In this document: positions 1-9,507 of the stretch, in pieces
Layout of the letters: every line of letters starts with the position of its first letter
Position numbering within the stretch: position 1 is the first letter of the stretch
Origin: JAJDZL01 sp965220665
Lineage (GTDB): Bacteria; Pseudomonadota; Gammaproteobacteria; Arenicellales; JAJDZL01
Direction of reading: 5' to 3'
Assembly: GCA_965220665.1 (NCBI GenBank)
Contig: CBDCQQ010000004.1
Span: 558,001-622,000 of the forward strand
Length of the DNA: 64,000 nucleotides
Program-made: the position numbers and the translations under genes
The notes under the pieces: model-generated
The model's input: only the letters and a program-made list of their open reading frames with translations
What the model was told of the DNA's origin: nothing
Databases searched by the model: none

Positions 1-76
1 ACAAAAACGTCAGATTGGTCAACATTGAACAATAAGAATTTAGCTTCGTTTCAATTCAAAACCGGAAGATATTGAA

Positions 77-1702
77 TTGCCAAAGAGAGACCCTCCTAAC
101 AAAAGTCAAAAAGATAACATTGAATCCGATCAAGGCGCAACGATCGGCTACGAAGACGAATTGTGGCGCATGGCCGATACTCTGCGCGGTTCAATGGATG
201 CAGCTGAATACAAACACGTGGTGCTTGGCTTGATTTTTTTGAAATACATTTCTGATGCATTCGAGGAACACAGAGCAAAGGTAATAGCGGAATGGGGAAA
301 AGACGCTGCTGACGATCGCGACGAATATATAGCGGATAACATATTTTGGGTTCCAACGGAGTCGCGCTGGCAAAAAATTTCTGATCAAGCGAAACAGCCT
401 GATATCGGTCAGGTTGTTGATAATGCCATGGTTGCAATTGAACGAGACAATTCAATGCTCAAAAATGTGTTGCCGAAAGATTATGCCAGACCGGTTGTTG
501 ATTCTTCTCGGCTGGGGCAACTAATTGACACCATCAGCAATATTAGGGTTGGAGATGAAGAAGCCAGATCAAGAGATGTACTAGGTAGGGTTTACGAATA
601 TTTTCTGTCGAGGTTTGCGAATGCGGAAGGTAAAAAAGGAGGCGAGTTTTATACACCGCGATGCATTGTGCGACTGTTGGTTGAAATGTTGGAACCTTAT
701 CATGGACGAGTTTACGATCCCTGCTGTGGTTCATCTGGCATGTTTGTTCAATCTATTGAGTTCATTCGTGCTTTCGGAAACGGTAACGGAAATGAAAGAA
801 GTCTTCCGAATGATCCTCGAATTGATATTTCGATCTTTGGACAAGAATCCAATTACACGACTTGGCGCCTTTCAAGAATGAATCTTGCAATACGAGGAAT
901 TGATGGGCAGATTGCGCATGGCGACAGTTTTCACAATGATCGTCATCCAGACCTGAAAGCGGATTTCATCCTCGCTAATCCACCATTTAATGTTTCTGAC
1001 TGGGGTGGAGATCAGTTTGTCGACGATAAGCGTTGGCAGTTTGGTACCCCTCCTAAAGGCAATGCCAACTTCGCGTGGGTTCAGCATATGATTCATCACT
1101 TGGCACCGAACGGCGTTGCCGGATTTGTTCTTGCCAACGGTTCAATGTCCAGCAATCAATCAAATGAAGGCGAGATTAGAAAAAATCTTGTTGAAGCTGG
1201 ACTTGTCGACTGCATGGTCGCTCTACCCGGTCAGTTGTTTTATTCGACCCAAATTCCTGCGTGTCTATGGTTTTTGGCGCGTGATCGCAGTAATGGCAAT
1301 TATCGCGAGCGACGCGATGAAATTCTATTCATTGATGCCCGTACGCTCGGCAAGATGGTAAGCCGAACACATCGAGAATTGTCAGATAGAGAAATTAGTC
1401 TTATCTCAGAAACTTACCATGCTTGGCGAAACAAAAATTATTCTGACAACTACGCAGATATTCCAGGATTCTGCAAGAGTACAACTTTGGAGGAAATTCG
1501 CAAACATGGTCACGTGCTTACCCCTGGTCGTTATGTAGGCGTACCTCCAGAGGAAGAAGACCGAGAGCCCTTCGAAGACAAAATGAAGCGGCTAGTTGTT
1601 CAATTGCGAGAACAACAGGAACAGGGGGCGAAGTTGGATGTCGCTATTGTGCGAAACCTAACCCAACTTGGGTTCTGGAGTGAAAAACAGAATGTCGAAT
1701 AA
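77..1702 (+). CDS. hsdM: Type I restriction-modification DNA methyltransferase subunit HsdM
   Basis: Modification subunit of a type I R-M enzyme: it transfers a methyl group from S-adenosylmethionine to adenine at the site chosen by HsdS. The 541 aa protein has an N-terminal helical HsdM domain (about residues 25-140) and an N6-adenine methyltransferase fold. The SAM-binding motif I DPCCGSSGMF is at residues 214-223 and the catalytic NPPF motif at 301-304. Length is normal for the family. The start is a TTG at 77, about nine bases after a GGAAG ribosome site; no ATG fits better without losing the N-terminal domain. Its 3' end overlaps the HEPN gene by 11 bases, so the two are translationally coupled. 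hsdS and hsdR follow. Only 76 bases precede it, so its promoter may lie outside the window. Confidence 0.95.
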   Translation: MPKRDPPNKSQKDNIESDQGATIGYEDELWRMADTLRGSMDAAEYKHVVLGLIFLKYISDAFEEHRAKVIAEWGKDAADDRDEYIADNIFWVPTESRWQKISDQAKQPDIGQVVDNAMVAIERDNSMLKNVLPKDYARPVVDSSRLGQLIDTISNIRVGDEEARSRDVLGRVYEYFLSRFANAEGKKGGEFYTPRCIVRLLVEMLEPYHGRVYDPCCGSSGMFVQSIEFIRAFGNGNGNERSLPNDPRIDISIFGQESNYTTWRLSRMNLAIRGIDGQIAHGDSFHNDRHPDLKADFILANPPFNVSDWGGDQFVDDKRWQFGTPPKGNANFAWVQHMIHHLAPNGVAGFVLANGSMSSNQSNEGEIRKNLVEAGLVDCMVALPGQLFYSTQIPACLWFLARDRSNGNYRERRDEILFIDARTLGKMVSRTHRELSDREISLISETYHAWRNKNYSDNYADIPGFCKSTTLEEIRKHGHVLTPGRYVGVPPEEEDREPFEDKMKRLVVQLREQQEQGAKLDVAIVRNLTQLGFWSEKQNVE

Positions 1703-2108
1703 CAAACCCGTAACAGCGCCTTTCGAACGAGCAATTCAACGTCTTGAAGAGGGACTGGTGCGTTACCGGTCCGACACAACCGATGCACTGGTTCGCGATG
1801 GTCTCATTCAACGCTTTGAATTTACCTATGAACTTGGACACAAGATTCTAAAGCGCTATCTCGAATATGCCTCAGCAAACCCAGAGCAGTTTGATCGGAT
1901 GACTTTTCAGGATCTGATTCGTACGGCAAACGAACAAGGACTGTTGCTCGGCGAGTGGATTGATTGGCGTGGATTCCGAGAAATGCGAGCGAAAAGCAGT
2001 CATACATATGACGAGGAAATGTCGCTCGAAGTAATTGAGAACATACCTCGTTTTATTGAAGAAGTAGTCTACTTGCGAGAAGGGCTACGAGACGCTTTGT
2101 GTGATTGA
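1692..2108 (+). CDS. HepT-like HEPN-family toxin (HI0074-type) inside the R-M operon
   Basis: A 138 aa all-alpha protein of the HI0074 / HEPN group, usually paired with an MNT nucleotidyltransferase. The signature RX4HXY of HepT ribonuclease toxins is intact as RAKSSHTY (R99, H104, Y106). In characterised HepT-MntA systems that Tyr is adenylylated by the antitoxin, which silences the toxin. The ATG at 1692 is preferred: it overlaps the hsdM stop by 11 bases, whereas a further upstream start would only add codons inside hsdM. The 3' end overlaps the GTG of the downstream MntA-HsdS fusion by 8 bases. The overlaps imply one polycistronic unit. Family membership is clear. Toxicity here is inferred from the motif; a non-toxic substrate-binding role, as first proposed for HI0074, remains possible. 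Confidence 0.85.
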   Translation: MSNNKPVTAPFERAIQRLEEGLVRYRSDTTDALVRDGLIQRFEFTYELGHKILKRYLEYASANPEQFDRMTFQDLIRTANEQGLLLGEWIDWRGFREMRAKSSHTYDEEMSLEVIENIPRFIEEVVYLREGLRDALCD

Positions 2109-3780
2109 GATGACCCCATGTCTTGATCTTCGTCCCAGTCATTGGGACATCGTGTGCGAAATCCTGAATAAACATGTGCCCGACAGAAAAGTATTGGCAT
2201 TCGGATCGCGTGCCACCTGGACTGCAAAGGAGTATTCGGATCTTGATCTTGCCGTCCTCGGCGATGAACCCCTGCTATTGAATGTCAAATCGGCTCTGAC
2301 CGAAGGATTTAGTGAATCCGACTTACCCTTCAAGGTCGATATCGTCGAATGGGCTCGGATTGACGAAGCTTTTCGAGACAAAATTCGCCGTGATGGGGTT
2401 GCCGTGCATGCTTCGAAATCGGATTCAGAAGCATGTCACCAGACAATTACGACGATATGGCGCGAGCAGGAGATCAAGCCAAATCCTGTATCGATAGCGA
2501 AAAGCATAAAGCATGTGGAAACTAGGTGGCAATCCTTGAGTCTTGGCGACTGTATCGTTATGAACAAATCCACCTATTCTCCAAAAGAGTCATGGTCGAA
2601 TGTAAACTACCTTGATACTGGTAGTATTACAGAAAATCGAATTTCGAAAACACAACACTTGTACCTAGAAAAAGATAAACTTCCTAGCCGAGCTCGTCGA
2701 AAGGTTCAATCTGGTAATATCGTCTATTCGACGGTTCGCCCCAATCAAAGGCACTACGGATTATTAAAACACATTCCAGAAAATTTTCTTGCTTCCACAG
2801 GTTTTGCCGTATTTCGAGGTAAATCCGGAATTGCTGATACAGAATTCATTTACTGGTTCGTCACACAAAAGCACATCACTGAGGAACTCCAAACTATTGC
2901 CGAACACAGTACATCCGCCTATCCATCTATCAAACCGTCAGACATTGAACGACTGAAGATCAATCTTCCCTCCCTCGCGGAGCAACGCGCCATTGCCCAC
3001 ATCCTCGGTACACTAGATGAAAAGATTGAACACAATCAATGCACGAACGAAATGCTAGAAAAACTGGTACAAACCCTGTTCAAGTCATGGTTTGTTAATT
3101 TCGAACCAATTCGCGCAAAAATGGAGGGGAGAGATACGGGCCTTCCTAAGCACATTGACGATTTATTTCCTGATAGATTGATTGATGCGGAAGTGGGTGA
3201 GATTCCGGAAGGATGGGAAATTAAACCACTTGATGAAATCGCTGATTTCACGAACGGGTTGGCACTCCAAAAATTCAGACCCAACAACAAAGAGGAGCGA
3301 TTACCAGTAGTAAAAATCGCTCAGTTGAGAAGTGGTTTGGCCGACAGTGCGGAGTGGGCGACTTCAAACATTCCTGAACGAAGTGTAATCAACAATGGTG
3401 ATATAGTTTTTTCTTGGTCTGGTAGCCTAATGGTCAAAATTTGGTGTGGAAATCGGGCAGCATTGAATCAACATTTATTTAAGGTTACTTCAGAAAAATA
3501 TCCAAAATGGTTCGTATATTCTTCAGTTCTCTCCCATCTATTGGAGTTTCAAGCCATCGCGAAAGAAAAGGCAACGACAATGGGGCATATTAAGCGACAT
3601 CACTTAAGTGAAGCTCTTTGCGTCATCCCTACACAGCAGATTTTCGATTCCTTAGACAACATGTTTACCCTGATTTTTGAATTGAACATATCTTCAAACC
3701 TTGAGTCTCAAATGCTTGCCAATCTCCGTGATACCCTATTGCCAGAGTTAATGTCGGGTAGGATACGACTTCCAATTTAA
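2101..3780 (+). CDS. hsdS: Fusion: MntA-type nucleotidyltransferase (antitoxin) + HsdS specificity subunit
   Basis: A 559 aa two-part protein in one uninterrupted frame. Residues 1 to about 108 are a minimal nucleotidyltransferase domain: the pattern GSX10DXD is exact (GS at 35-36, D48, D50) and a third acidic residue, D80, lies in KVDIVEW. After a linker (about 109-142) comes a complete HsdS: target-recognition domain 1 (about 143-290), central conserved helix starting SLAEQRAIAHILGTLDEKIE (291-310), target-recognition domain 2 (about 370-510) and a C-terminal helix ending in LRDTLLPELMSGRIRL. The start is GTG at 2101 (ATG at 2110 is an alternative), overlapping the HEPN gene. HsdS has no plausible start of its own at the domain boundary. 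Normal HsdS is about 400-450 aa, so the extra ~140 aa account for the length. The fusion physically links a toxin-neutralising enzyme to the R-M specificity factor. Confidence 0.93.
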   Translation: MIEMTPCLDLRPSHWDIVCEILNKHVPDRKVLAFGSRATWTAKEYSDLDLAVLGDEPLLLNVKSALTEGFSESDLPFKVDIVEWARIDEAFRDKIRRDGVAVHASKSDSEACHQTITTIWREQEIKPNPVSIAKSIKHVETRWQSLSLGDCIVMNKSTYSPKESWSNVNYLDTGSITENRISKTQHLYLEKDKLPSRARRKVQSGNIVYSTVRPNQRHYGLLKHIPENFLASTGFAVFRGKSGIADTEFIYWFVTQKHITEELQTIAEHSTSAYPSIKPSDIERLKINLPSLAEQRAIAHILGTLDEKIEHNQCTNEMLEKLVQTLFKSWFVNFEPIRAKMEGRDTGLPKHIDDLFPDRLIDAEVGEIPEGWEIKPLDEIADFTNGLALQKFRPNNKEERLPVVKIAQLRSGLADSAEWATSNIPERSVINNGDIVFSWSGSLMVKIWCGNRAALNQHLFKVTSEKYPKWFVYSSVLSHLLEFQAIAKEKATTMGHIKRHHLSEALCVIPTQQIFDSLDNMFTLIFELNISSNLESQMLANLRDTLLPELMSGRIRLPI

Positions 3781-3960
3781 TTCGATGAACGTTTGTCATT
3801 AATACAAAAATTCATTGATGTAGTTTGTCGTTTTCTTAGTTAACTCCATACCCTCCAGATTAAATCATTGAGTAGCAGAACAAGGATTCGTACCAGCTTC
3901 AAGATATCGAATTTACTAGCGATAACCAGTCTTATTGCATTGTCTGTCGAATCCCGCTAA
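3781..3960. other. Spacer between hsdS and hsdR
   Basis: 180 bases with no ORF or recognisable hairpin terminator. There is no good ribosome site before the hsdR ATG. hsdR may have its own promoter here or be translated weakly, but nothing convincing can be pointed out. Confidence 0.4.
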
Positions 3961-6900
3961 ATGACAAATTTATTCGAATCCGAAGTTGAAGAAGCCACTT
4001 TAGAATGGCTGAAGGAAATTGGCTGGAGTATCACATACGGACCAAATATCGTCCCAGATTCGATCTCTTCGGAACGAGAAAACTACAACATAGTTCATCT
4101 CGAACAAAGACTTAGAGATGCATTGCACCGTCTCAATGCCGAACTGACGGCTCCAGCACTTAAAGACGCTTATCGAAAATTAACTCGTCTGAAAAGCACA
4201 ATGCTGGAAACTCGAAACCGTGAGTTTCACCGAATGTTGGTTGACGGCGTGGCTGTGGAGTATCGCACTACTGATGGCACAGTGCGTGGTGCAGTCGTAC
4301 GCGTCATAGATTACGAAGATCCTTCCAATAACAACTGGCTTGCAGTCAATCAATTCACTGTAGTTGAAAACACTCACGAACGTCGCCTCGACATCGTACT
4401 TTTCGTAAACGGTTTACCTTTGGGATTGATTGAACTTAAGAATCCCGCCGACGAAGATGCCACCATTTGGACTGCGTGGAAGCAGTTTCAAACATATAAA
4501 ACGGAATTGACGACATTGTTCTCAATGAATGCCATATTGATAGTTTCTAACGGGCTTAAAGCTAGAATTGGCACACTCACCGCGGAAAAAGAGTGGTTCA
4601 AAGCGTGGCGAACTATTTCGGGTGAATCAGAAGCTGATTCAACACTCCCTCAATTGGAAGTGTTACTATCTGGAGTATGTGAACCAAAACGATTCTTGTC
4701 ACTGGTTCGAGATTTCATCGCCATAGAAGATGACGGTGTTGGAAACCTGGAGAAGAAAATGGCTGGCTATCACCAGTTTTACGCGGTCGAAACAGCTGTC
4801 GCAGAAACGCTACGTGCATCGAAATTACAGCAAAACGCGGATCGTGAATTTGGAAATCAACCAACTCCCAATCGAACGATTTCTGACGACTCTACCGGAG
4901 ATCGTCGAATTGGTGTTGTTTGGCATACTCAGGGCTCAGGTAAGAGTCTGACAATGGCATTTTATGCAGGGCGGATTATTCGAGAATCCGCAATGGCAAA
5001 CCCAACTGTGGTGGTGCTTACTGATAGAAATGATCTGGATGATCAATTGTTTGGCACCTTTACTCAATGCAAGGATCTATTGAGGCAACCTCCTGTTCAG
5101 GCGCAAGACCGTGCCGATCTTCGTCGTAAACTTTCCGTGGAATCAGGAGGAGTTGTTTTTACAACGATTCAGAAATTCTTTCCGGATGAAAAAGGAGACG
5201 ATCATCCGATGCTCTCCGAACGTCAAAATATTGTTGTTATTGCAGATGAGGCGCACCGTAGTCAGTATTCCTTCATCGAAGGATTTGCACGACACATGCG
5301 CGACGCTTTACCAAACGCCTCATTCGTCGGATTTACGGGCACTCCCATTGAACTTAAAGACGCTAACACACGAGCAGTTTTCGGTGACTACATAAGCATC
5401 TACGACATACAAAGAGCAGTTGAAGATAAAGCCACTGTACCGATCTACTACGAAAGCAGGCTCGCCAAATTAACACTTGACGAGAACGAAAAACCAAACA
5501 TTGACCCCGAATTCGAGGAAGTTACTGAAGGTGAAGAAATCAACCGTCAGGAAAAACTAAAGACTAAATGGGCTCAACTAGAATCTGTCGTTGGTACAAA
5601 AAAGCGCTTGAAAATGATTGCCGAAGACATTGTCAATCATTTTGAATCCAGATTGGAAGCCATTGATGGAAAAGCAATGATTGTGTGCATGAGTCGTCGA
5701 ATATGCGTCGACTTATATGGTGAATTGATCGCGCTTCGCTCGGACTGGCATAACGATAGCGACCAAAAGGGTCGAATTAAAGTAATTATGACTGGGTCTG
5801 CTTCTGACCCAGTCCACTGGCAACTTCATTTACGGAATAAATCCCGCAGGGAGAAATTGGCCAACCGATTCCGGGACGCAGATGATCCTTTTCAAATTGT
5901 GATTGTAAGGGACATGTGGTTAACGGGATTCGATGCCCCGAGTTTACACACAATGTACGTCGACAAACCTATGCGAGGACATGGGTTAATGCAAGCAATT
6001 ACCCGGGTCAATCGGGTATTTAAAGATAAGCCTGGCGGCTTGGTTGTTGATTATCTTGGGCTTGCGCATGAACTAAAGTTGGCCTTGGCTAACTACACTG
6101 GTAGCGGTGGAAAAGGTGCAACCGCGATTAATCAATCTGAAGCTGTTGCAGTAATGTTGGAAAAGTATGAGATTTGCTGTGCTATGTTCCATGGATTTGA
6201 TTATTCCATATGGACGACTGGAGGCGCAAAAGAAAGACTTAAACTGCTACCTGAAGCCTTGGAGCACATTCTGTCTCAGGAAAACGGTAAAGAAAGATTT
6301 ATTCAGGCCGTAAAGGAGCTTTCTCAGGCATTTGCATTGGCTGTTCCGCATGAAGATGCAAAGCGAATCCGCGACGATGTTCAGTTCTTTCAAACCATCA
6401 GCACAGCGTTAGCCAAGCGTTCAACTCCAGGAGTTCAAAAAGACGAAGAACTCGATAACGCAATTCGTCAAATTGTCTCGAAAGCTGTAGCTTCTGAAGA
6501 AGTAATTGATATTTTTTCTGCTGCAGGACTAAAAAAGCCCGATATTTCGATATTGTCCGATGAGTTTCTCACTGAAGTTAAAGGAATGAAACAGCGGAAT
6601 GTTGCGGTTGAACTTTTGAAGAAACTATTACAAGGTGAAATCAAGACAAAAAGGAAACGTAACATCATTCAAGCAAGATCATTCGCAGAAATGCTTGAGC
6701 AGACATTACGTAGGTACCAAAATAAGACCATCGAAGCTGCGCAAATTATCGAAGAACTAATACAGCTTGCACGTGAAATGCGAGAATCTAATTCACGAGG
6801 GGAAAAACTCGGACTGAGTGAAGATGAACTGGCTTTTTATGACGCTTTGGAAACCAACGATAGTGCGGTTCAAGTGCTTGGCGACGAAACGCTTCGGCAA

Positions 6901-7104
6901 ATCGCCCAGGAACTTGTGCGAACTGTCAAAAACAATGTAAAAATTGACTGGACAATTCGGGAAAACGTCCGCGCCAATCTTCGCCGTCATGTAAAGCGCG
7001 TGCTACGCAAATTCAACTATCCGCCCGACAAGCAAGAGAAAGCAGCTTCCACAGTCATCGAACAGGCAGAGTTATTGTCCGCCAACTGGACGACAACAGG
7101 ATGA
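3961..7104 (+). CDS. hsdR: Type I restriction endonuclease subunit HsdR
   Basis: Motor and nuclease subunit of the type I R-M complex; with HsdM and HsdS it translocates unmodified DNA using ATP and then cuts it. The 1047 aa protein starts with the typical HsdR N-terminus (FESEVEEATLEWLKEIGW). It carries a PD-(D/E)XK nuclease core (D144, then E158-x-K160 in GLIELKNP), Walker A (QGSGKS, 324-329), a DEAH box (429-432), TGTP motif III (459-462) and the helicase motif QAITRVNRV. A long helical C-terminus follows for HsdM contact. All catalytic motifs are present and the frame is unbroken, so the enzyme should be active. It lies 180 bases behind the MntA-HsdS fusion on the same strand. The next gene downstream is convergent and unrelated. 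Confidence 0.96.
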   Translation: MTNLFESEVEEATLEWLKEIGWSITYGPNIVPDSISSERENYNIVHLEQRLRDALHRLNAELTAPALKDAYRKLTRLKSTMLETRNREFHRMLVDGVAVEYRTTDGTVRGAVVRVIDYEDPSNNNWLAVNQFTVVENTHERRLDIVLFVNGLPLGLIELKNPADEDATIWTAWKQFQTYKTELTTLFSMNAILIVSNGLKARIGTLTAEKEWFKAWRTISGESEADSTLPQLEVLLSGVCEPKRFLSLVRDFIAIEDDGVGNLEKKMAGYHQFYAVETAVAETLRASKLQQNADREFGNQPTPNRTISDDSTGDRRIGVVWHTQGSGKSLTMAFYAGRIIRESAMANPTVVVLTDRNDLDDQLFGTFTQCKDLLRQPPVQAQDRADLRRKLSVESGGVVFTTIQKFFPDEKGDDHPMLSERQNIVVIADEAHRSQYSFIEGFARHMRDALPNASFVGFTGTPIELKDANTRAVFGDYISIYDIQRAVEDKATVPIYYESRLAKLTLDENEKPNIDPEFEEVTEGEEINRQEKLKTKWAQLESVVGTKKRLKMIAEDIVNHFESRLEAIDGKAMIVCMSRRICVDLYGELIALRSDWHNDSDQKGRIKVIMTGSASDPVHWQLHLRNKSRREKLANRFRDADDPFQIVIVRDMWLTGFDAPSLHTMYVDKPMRGHGLMQAITRVNRVFKDKPGGLVVDYLGLAHELKLALANYTGSGGKGATAINQSEAVAVMLEKYEICCAMFHGFDYSIWTTGGAKERLKLLPEALEHILSQENGKERFIQAVKELSQAFALAVPHEDAKRIRDDVQFFQTISTALAKRSTPGVQKDEELDNAIRQIVSKAVASEEVIDIFSAAGLKKPDISILSDEFLTEVKGMKQRNVAVELLKKLLQGEIKTKRKRNIIQARSFAEMLEQTLRRYQNKTIEAAQIIEELIQLAREMRESNSRGEKLGLSEDELAFYDALETNDSAVQVLGDETLRQIAQELVRTVKNNVKIDWTIRENVRANLRRHVKRVLRKFNYPPDKQEKAASTVIEQAELLSANWTTTG

Positions 7105-7262
7105 AGTGTATTTTCCAGATTATCTTTATTCAAATTGTGTAAGTGACTTTCGGGGAAATTATGGAACCGGTCACCTATCAGAAATGTTTCCGGAATCAAT
7201 TGAGTTGCCTGCTTGCTGATACAACGTTTGCTGTTTCTCCTTGACCGTTCAGGCTCTGGCCA

Positions 7263-8396
7263 TCACGCACCACTGCAAGCAACACCCATATGATTGTCCC
7301 AACGAGCAGTTTTGAACCCGCTCAATGCGATATATTTCTGCGTTCCAAGAAACGCATCGACCGTCATAATATCTCCCAACCCGCCGCTTACCAAGAACTC
7401 ATTCCGCCGTGTTCCAGGTGCTAAACCACAGCCATCGCTCACGGTGACGGATGACAGGTGCTGTCCAGAACTAGTGTGCCAAAGAGTTATCACGTTGCCG
7501 CGTGGAGACGATACTGCGAAGGTCTCGCCGCTCGTGTCAAAACACACACTACCACAATAGTTTCGCATCGACCGCAGAACTTCAGTCGGTGCCTGAATGG
7601 GTTCCAACCTCTCGTTAAACCGATGCATCGCGATTAACGGAACAAGATCACGGGATGGACCTTCATACTGCGTAACAATCACCACCACACCGTCGGAATT
7701 GACATCCAAATGGCGAATACTCAACTGATGTAGTGCTGGTTCAAGTGTCAGTTTTTGACGTAGCCTGCCATCGTGACGGTCAACATAACATATCGACGGC
7801 GACATGGTTGGCAGGTTGAGCTTTATGCGTGGCATTTCGGGCCGGGTTGCGATCCCACCATTGGCAACAGCAATCGTCTCCCCGTCGGGGAGTAATACAA
7901 CTTCATGAGGCCCGATTCCATGTGATGGAAGTTCTCCAATTCGCCTGAAACCCTTTCGGGCATCATAAACACCAATCACACCGCGCTCATCTTCATAATC
8001 ATTCTCGGTCGCATACAACATTTGTCCGTCCGGACTGAATACGCCGTGCCCATAAAAGTGTCGATCAGCACGTGTTGTAAATTGCCGGTCAACGCGACCG
8101 CCGTTCAAGTCAAGCACCAGGGCGAACCGTCCCGGGCGACGGGCGAAAAGCACCGCTAAGTTACTATTCGGAGAAACCGCAAACGCGTGCCCGCGTCCGG
8201 GCAGTGCTAAATCAAGGGCTGGAACACCATCTGCTGAAAATCCAGTAACGCGATAATTGCCAGACTCCTCAACCCGAGCACTTAGGTACAGATTCTGTTT
8301 CTGGACGACTGCTGCGCGGCACCGATGGATTGGGAATAACGCGCTGGCGATACCACCCGTAAGCAGCGCAAGTGCATGCCTGCGATCAATCTCCAT
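7263..8396 (-). CDS. DUF1513 periplasmic beta-propeller-like protein of the imelysin locus
   Basis: A 377 aa exported protein with a Tat-like N-terminus (DRRHALALL followed by a hydrophobic stretch and an Ala-rich cleavage region). The body has WD40/YncE-like blades such as FSPDGQMLYATEND, consistent with a seven-bladed propeller. DUF1513 proteins are typically encoded last in operons with an imelysin-like protein and a di-heme oxidoreductase, as here: its ATG overlaps the end of the upstream imelysin gene by 11 bases. The biochemical role is not established. A periplasmic part in iron acquisition is inferred from the neighbours and the Fur-like box upstream of the operon. Confidence 0.85.
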   Translation of the reverse strand: MEIDRRHALALLTGGIASALFPIHRCRAAVVQKQNLYLSARVEESGNYRVTGFSADGVPALDLALPGRGHAFAVSPNSNLAVLFARRPGRFALVLDLNGGRVDRQFTTRADRHFYGHGVFSPDGQMLYATENDYEDERGVIGVYDARKGFRRIGELPSHGIGPHEVVLLPDGETIAVANGGIATRPEMPRIKLNLPTMSPSICYVDRHDGRLRQKLTLEPALHQLSIRHLDVNSDGVVVIVTQYEGPSRDLVPLIAMHRFNERLEPIQAPTEVLRSMRNYCGSVCFDTSGETFAVSSPRGNVITLWHTSSGQHLSSVTVSDGCGLAPGTRRNEFLVSGGLGDIMTVDAFLGTQKYIALSGFKTARWDNHMGVACSGA

Positions 8397-9489
8397 CTAA
8401 TGCATTAAATCCGATCGGGAGTCCCAACGTACGGGACAATCGCTTCCTAACGATTTGTTTTATAGCCTGAACCTGGGTGGACAGCTTTTCGACCTGTTCT
8501 CGATTTGCAGGTTCAACTGCAGCTTTTTCGATTGGAACTCTCAGGGACTTTGCGTTCAAGAGAGTCGCACTGAACGCTTTTTTCATCAACTTGTGCAGTT
8601 TCGGGTCAACGCTTTCCGCTAGGTTCCCCAAGCCAATCTTACCATCAACGCCATACAGTTCCTTCAAAGTCTCCAAAGTGACAACAATATTCCTTAGCGA
8701 GCGTTCGCTCAAGCGCGACTCAGCCATAATCGGTCGTGCTTTACCTATGTCGTCCCCAATCACCGGTTTGAGATTAACGTCAGACATGATTTGCACGCTG
8801 TCGTACAGACTCTGGAAAAAGGCTAGAGTCCCTTCGGCATGATTCTTATAAAACGGGTTGTCTGGACCCGGTGTTATCATAAATCCTGTGAACGGTTCGT
8901 TGCCTTGGCGCCATTCAGCAAGTATTCCGGTCGCCATGTTCAGCATGTTCCCGGCAACCGCACCCAACAATCCACAACCCGTTTTGCTTCCATCACCAGT
9001 ACCCAGATAGCGCTCGTGAAACAGTAGAAATTCGGCAGCGAGGAATCCCTGTGCTGCTACGTTGGCATCTGCGACACGCACAGCAAGGGCAGTTTCATCC
9101 AGTTCCGCGGAAACCAGCTCGGCAACAGCGTCAGCAACTTTTCCACGGGCTCGGGGCCAAAAATAGAATCGAAAATGTCGCTGTAAAAATAGAACGGGGC
9201 CAAAACGAATATGTTGAGCACCCATCCATGCGTCCATGGCATCGTGAAAGCGAGCTTGAACAGCTGACAATTCGACATCGGAGGAACCCTCGCAATATGC
9301 CTTGGTTTCTTCTACGAATACGTCTATCGTTGATACCAGACGTTCATAGCGCGGCAATAGATGGTTTTCCATCAGAGCAGCATTGACGTCTGCATAATCT
9401 GCTGGCTGAATTGATTGCTGACCTGACGCCGTTGCGACGGAAAGATATGTCACCAATAACGGAAGCGACAGTTGCAGTAAAAGTTTCAT
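8386..9489 (-). CDS. Imelysin-like periplasmic protein (non-canonical, lacks GxHxxE His)
   Basis: A predicted periplasmic helical protein of the imelysin/EfeO superfamily, about 367 aa, with signal peptide MKLLLQLSLPLL up to about residue 22. The ATG at 9489 (with GAGG upstream) gives the more canonical signal peptide; an in-frame ATG at 9504 is the alternative. Imelysins usually carry GxHxxE. The matching site here reads GFLAAE, so the metal-ligand His is replaced by Leu, as in the second imelysin-like protein of such loci. It sits between the di-heme oxidoreductase and DUF1513 genes in a tight minus-strand operon. Role in iron uptake is inferred; direct metal binding at this site is doubtful. 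Confidence 0.85.
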   Translation of the reverse strand: MKLLLQLSLPLLVTYLSVATASGQQSIQPADYADVNAALMENHLLPRYERLVSTIDVFVEETKAYCEGSSDVELSAVQARFHDAMDAWMGAQHIRFGPVLFLQRHFRFYFWPRARGKVADAVAELVSAELDETALAVRVADANVAAQGFLAAEFLLFHERYLGTGDGSKTGCGLLGAVAGNMLNMATGILAEWRQGNEPFTGFMITPGPDNPFYKNHAEGTLAFFQSLYDSVQIMSDVNLKPVIGDDIGKARPIMAESRLSERSLRNIVVTLETLKELYGVDGKIGLGNLAESVDPKLHKLMKKAFSATLLNAKSLRVPIEKAAVEPANREQVEKLSTQVQAIKQIVRKRLSRTLGLPIGFNALDGD

Positions 9490-9507
9490 AAGGGAGGTCC
9501 TCATCCA

